Shown one piece after another: positions 3,836 through 5,006 of a DNA stretch of 5,006 nucleotides. Numbering within the stretch: position 1 is the stretch's first letter; every line of letters starts with the position of its first letter. The notes beneath the pieces are model-generated. The model was not told where the DNA came from, did no database searches, and saw only the letters and a list, made by a program, of their open reading frames with translations. Source of the stretch: Nitrosomonadales bacterium (GTDB lineage Bacteria; Pseudomonadota; Gammaproteobacteria; Burkholderiales; SG8-41); the NCBI GenBank assembly GCA_009885185.1, contig VFLF01000233.1, positions 1 to 5,006 of the forward strand, read 5' to 3'. A program made the translations under genes and the position numbers.

Positions 3836-5006
3836 TTAATGAAAATCCCGTGAGGCGGTCGCCAGCGTGCCGAGCAGGCGGGTGTGGTCGGTGAGGCGGC
3901 GCGCGATGAGGTGTATCACGCTGCCTTCGCGTTGCAGTTTTCCTTCAACGCCCATCAACCGCGCGCCGAGTAATTCGCGCCGCTGGTTTTCTGCGATGCG
4001 GCCCCACACCACGACGTTGATGGTGCCGGTTTCGTCTTCGAGCGTGACAAACACCACGCCGCTGGCGGTGCCGGGGCGCTGGCGGCAGGTGACGATGCCA
4101 GCGGCACGGGTGATCCGGCCATCGGGCAATTGCGCCAGCGCGGCGGCGGTGACGAGTTTCATGCGCGTGAGTCGCGGGCGCAGCAGCGCCAGCGGGTGAC
4201 GCCCCAGCGTGAGGCCGATGCTGCGGTAGTCGGCGACGATGTTTTGGCCTTCGCTGGGCGCGGGTAGTTGCGGCGGCGTTTCGATAATGGGGATGTCTTC
4301 AAACAACCGCGGCTGTGGTTGCACGCCCGCGGCGAGCCAGTGCGCGTTGCGGCGGTGACCGGCGAGGGTGGCTAACGCACCGGCGGCGGCGAGGCGTTGC
4401 AGATCGGCTTGGTTTAGTCGGTTTTTTTCTGAAAGACTTTCGATGCTTTCAAATGGGGATTGCGCGCTTCCCCTGCCCTCACTCCAACCCTCTCCCGCCC
4501 CAAGGCGGGAGAGGGAGTTTCTTTGATTGCGGCTGGCAACAATGAGAAGCGCGCTCGCCCGCGACAGGCCCCGAATCATGCAAAGCCCCAGCCGCACCGC
4601 GAACGCACCATCCTCGCGCGGCTCCAGCGTGCATTCACATTCGCTGGCAGTGACATCCACGGGCAGCACCTCAACGCCGTGGCGTTGCGCGTCCTGCGTG
4701 AGTTGCGAGGCCGAATAAAAACCCATCGGTTGGCTGTTCAGCAGCGCCGCGAGAAACGGCGCGGGTTCGTAGTGTTTGAGCCACGCCGACACGTACGCGA
4801 GCAAGGCGAAACTTGCCGAGTGCGATTCGGGGAAACCGTATTCGCCGAAGCCGCAAATCTGCTGATAAATCTGTTCGGCGAATGCTTGCGTGTAGCCGCG
4901 CTCGCGCATGCCTTCGATCAGCCGCGCATGAAAATGTTCAAGCCCGCCTTTTTTCTTCCACGCGGCCATCGAGCGGCGCAGTTGATCGGCTTCGCCCGGC
5001 GTAAAA
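3836..5006 (-). CDS. dnaE2: Error-prone DNA polymerase DnaE2 (ImuC), C-terminal part
   Basis: The last 389 residues of a DnaE2/ImuC polymerase, a family of about 1,000-1,100 residues that performs SOS-induced translesion synthesis with ImuA and ImuB. The frame is open to the right edge, beginning FTPGEADQLRRSMAAWK, so the methionine at 4969 is internal. Numbering from that Phe: GFPESHSASFALLAYVSAWL (57-76) is the conserved end of the polymerase/fingers region. A helix-hairpin-helix stretch follows, with GLCMIRGLS (140-148) and DLQRLAAAGALATLAGHRR (201-219). An OB-fold runs from about 300 to 370 (GIVTCRQRPG, VFVTLEDETG). The terminal SRDFH is typical of DnaE2. The PHP and catalytic palm domains are outside the window. 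Residues about 163-183 are an in-frame insertion encoded by a palindromic repeat (4476-4515), between IVASRNQR and PFESIESL. imuA and imuB would be expected to the right. Confidence 0.95.
   Translation of the reverse strand, partial: FTPGEADQLRRSMAAWKKKGGLEHFHARLIEGMRERGYTQAFAEQIYQQICGFGEYGFPESHSASFALLAYVSAWLKHYEPAPFLAALLNSQPMGFYSASQLTQDAQRHGVEVLPVDVTASECECTLEPREDGAFAVRLGLCMIRGLSRASALLIVASRNQRNSLSRLGAGEGWSEGRGSAQSPFESIESLSEKNRLNQADLQRLAAAGALATLAGHRRNAHWLAAGVQPQPRLFEDIPIIETPPQLPAPSEGQNIVADYRSIGLTLGRHPLALLRPRLTRMKLVTAAALAQLPDGRITRAAGIVTCRQRPGTASGVVFVTLEDETGTINVVVWGRIAENQRRELLGARLMGVEGKLQREGSVIHLIARRLTDHTRLLGTLATASRDFH
4471..4518. repeat. CCCTCTCCC-family palindromic repeat inside dnaE2
   Basis: A perfect 12-bp stem, CCCTCTCCCGCC (4488-4499) and GGCGGGAGAGGG (4504-4515), with loop CCAA. 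It is preceded by the outer arm CCCTCA (4476-4481) plus CTCCAA, as in the repeat at 2179-2256. It is a single-hairpin member of the same family in the same orientation relative to the plus strand. On the dnaE2 strand it is translated as SLSRLGAGEGWSEG without a stop. GATTGCG occurs on both sides (4458-4464 and 4525-4531); the 67-bp offset is not a multiple of three, so it is not a simple target duplication of the present reading frame. Confidence 0.85.

Noticed and set aside
2179..4515. CRISPR-like array from recurring CCCTC and GATGGGT motifs
   Set aside because: The copies are palindromic, of different families, irregularly spaced, and one is inside a coding sequence; there are no regular spacers.
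4315..4545. Plus-strand open frame containing SNPLPPQGGRGS
   Set aside because: Antisense to dnaE2; the apparent motif is the translated palindromic repeat, a common false gene signal.

Overview
The window looks like chromosomal DNA of a GC-rich proteobacterium, most likely a betaproteobacterium of the Burkholderiales/Nitrosomonadales type. This is inferred from a Bug-type (TctC family) periplasmic binding protein, an SOS-type DnaE2 polymerase, an MmgE/PrpD-family enzyme, and dispersed palindromic repeats built on CCCTCTCCC/GGGAGAGGG and GGATGGGT/ACCCATCC arms. No ribosomal or phylogenetic marker is present, so the assignment is soft. I see no RNA genes, CRISPR array, transposase or phage genes.

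Layout. Bases 1-762 (minus) hold the first 254 residues of an MmgE/PrpD-family protein that runs off the left edge. Bases 763-901 are an AT-rich divergent promoter region with a good plus-strand promoter and a palindrome over its -35 box. Bases 902-2020 (plus) encode an amidohydrolase-2 family metal-dependent hydrolase or decarboxylase. Bases 2021-2282 are non-coding. They contain a relic of a second amidohydrolase 3' end, small hairpins, and a two-hairpin palindromic repeat. Bases 2283-2654 (plus) encode a single-domain Rieske [2Fe-2S] protein. Nine bases later, convergent on the minus strand, 2664-3638 encode a secreted Bug-family solute-binding protein. Bases 3639-3835 carry a leader hairpin and a second two-hairpin repeat of a different family. 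From 3836 to the right edge (minus) is the C-terminal 389 residues of the error-prone polymerase DnaE2, interrupted in frame by a copy of the same repeat family found at 2179-2256.

How the genes may work together. The MmgE/PrpD enzyme, amidohydrolase, Rieske protein and Bug receptor form a plausible small carboxylate or aromatic-acid catabolic island: uptake of a carboxylic acid, then hydration/dehydration or decarboxylation/hydrolysis, with a Rieske electron-transfer component. No substrate can be read from the sequence. dnaE2 belongs to an unrelated DNA-damage (ImuAB-DnaE2) cassette whose other members would lie to the right.

The most unusual signals are: (i) a second copy of the amidohydrolase C-terminus, NALTTFRMR-stop, about 130 bp downstream of the first, differing almost only at third codon positions; (ii) a palindromic repeat translated as about 21 extra residues inside dnaE2; (iii) two different repeat families that share the same doublet-hairpin architecture; (iv) a repeat that may supply an alternative ribosome-binding site and start codon for the Rieske gene.
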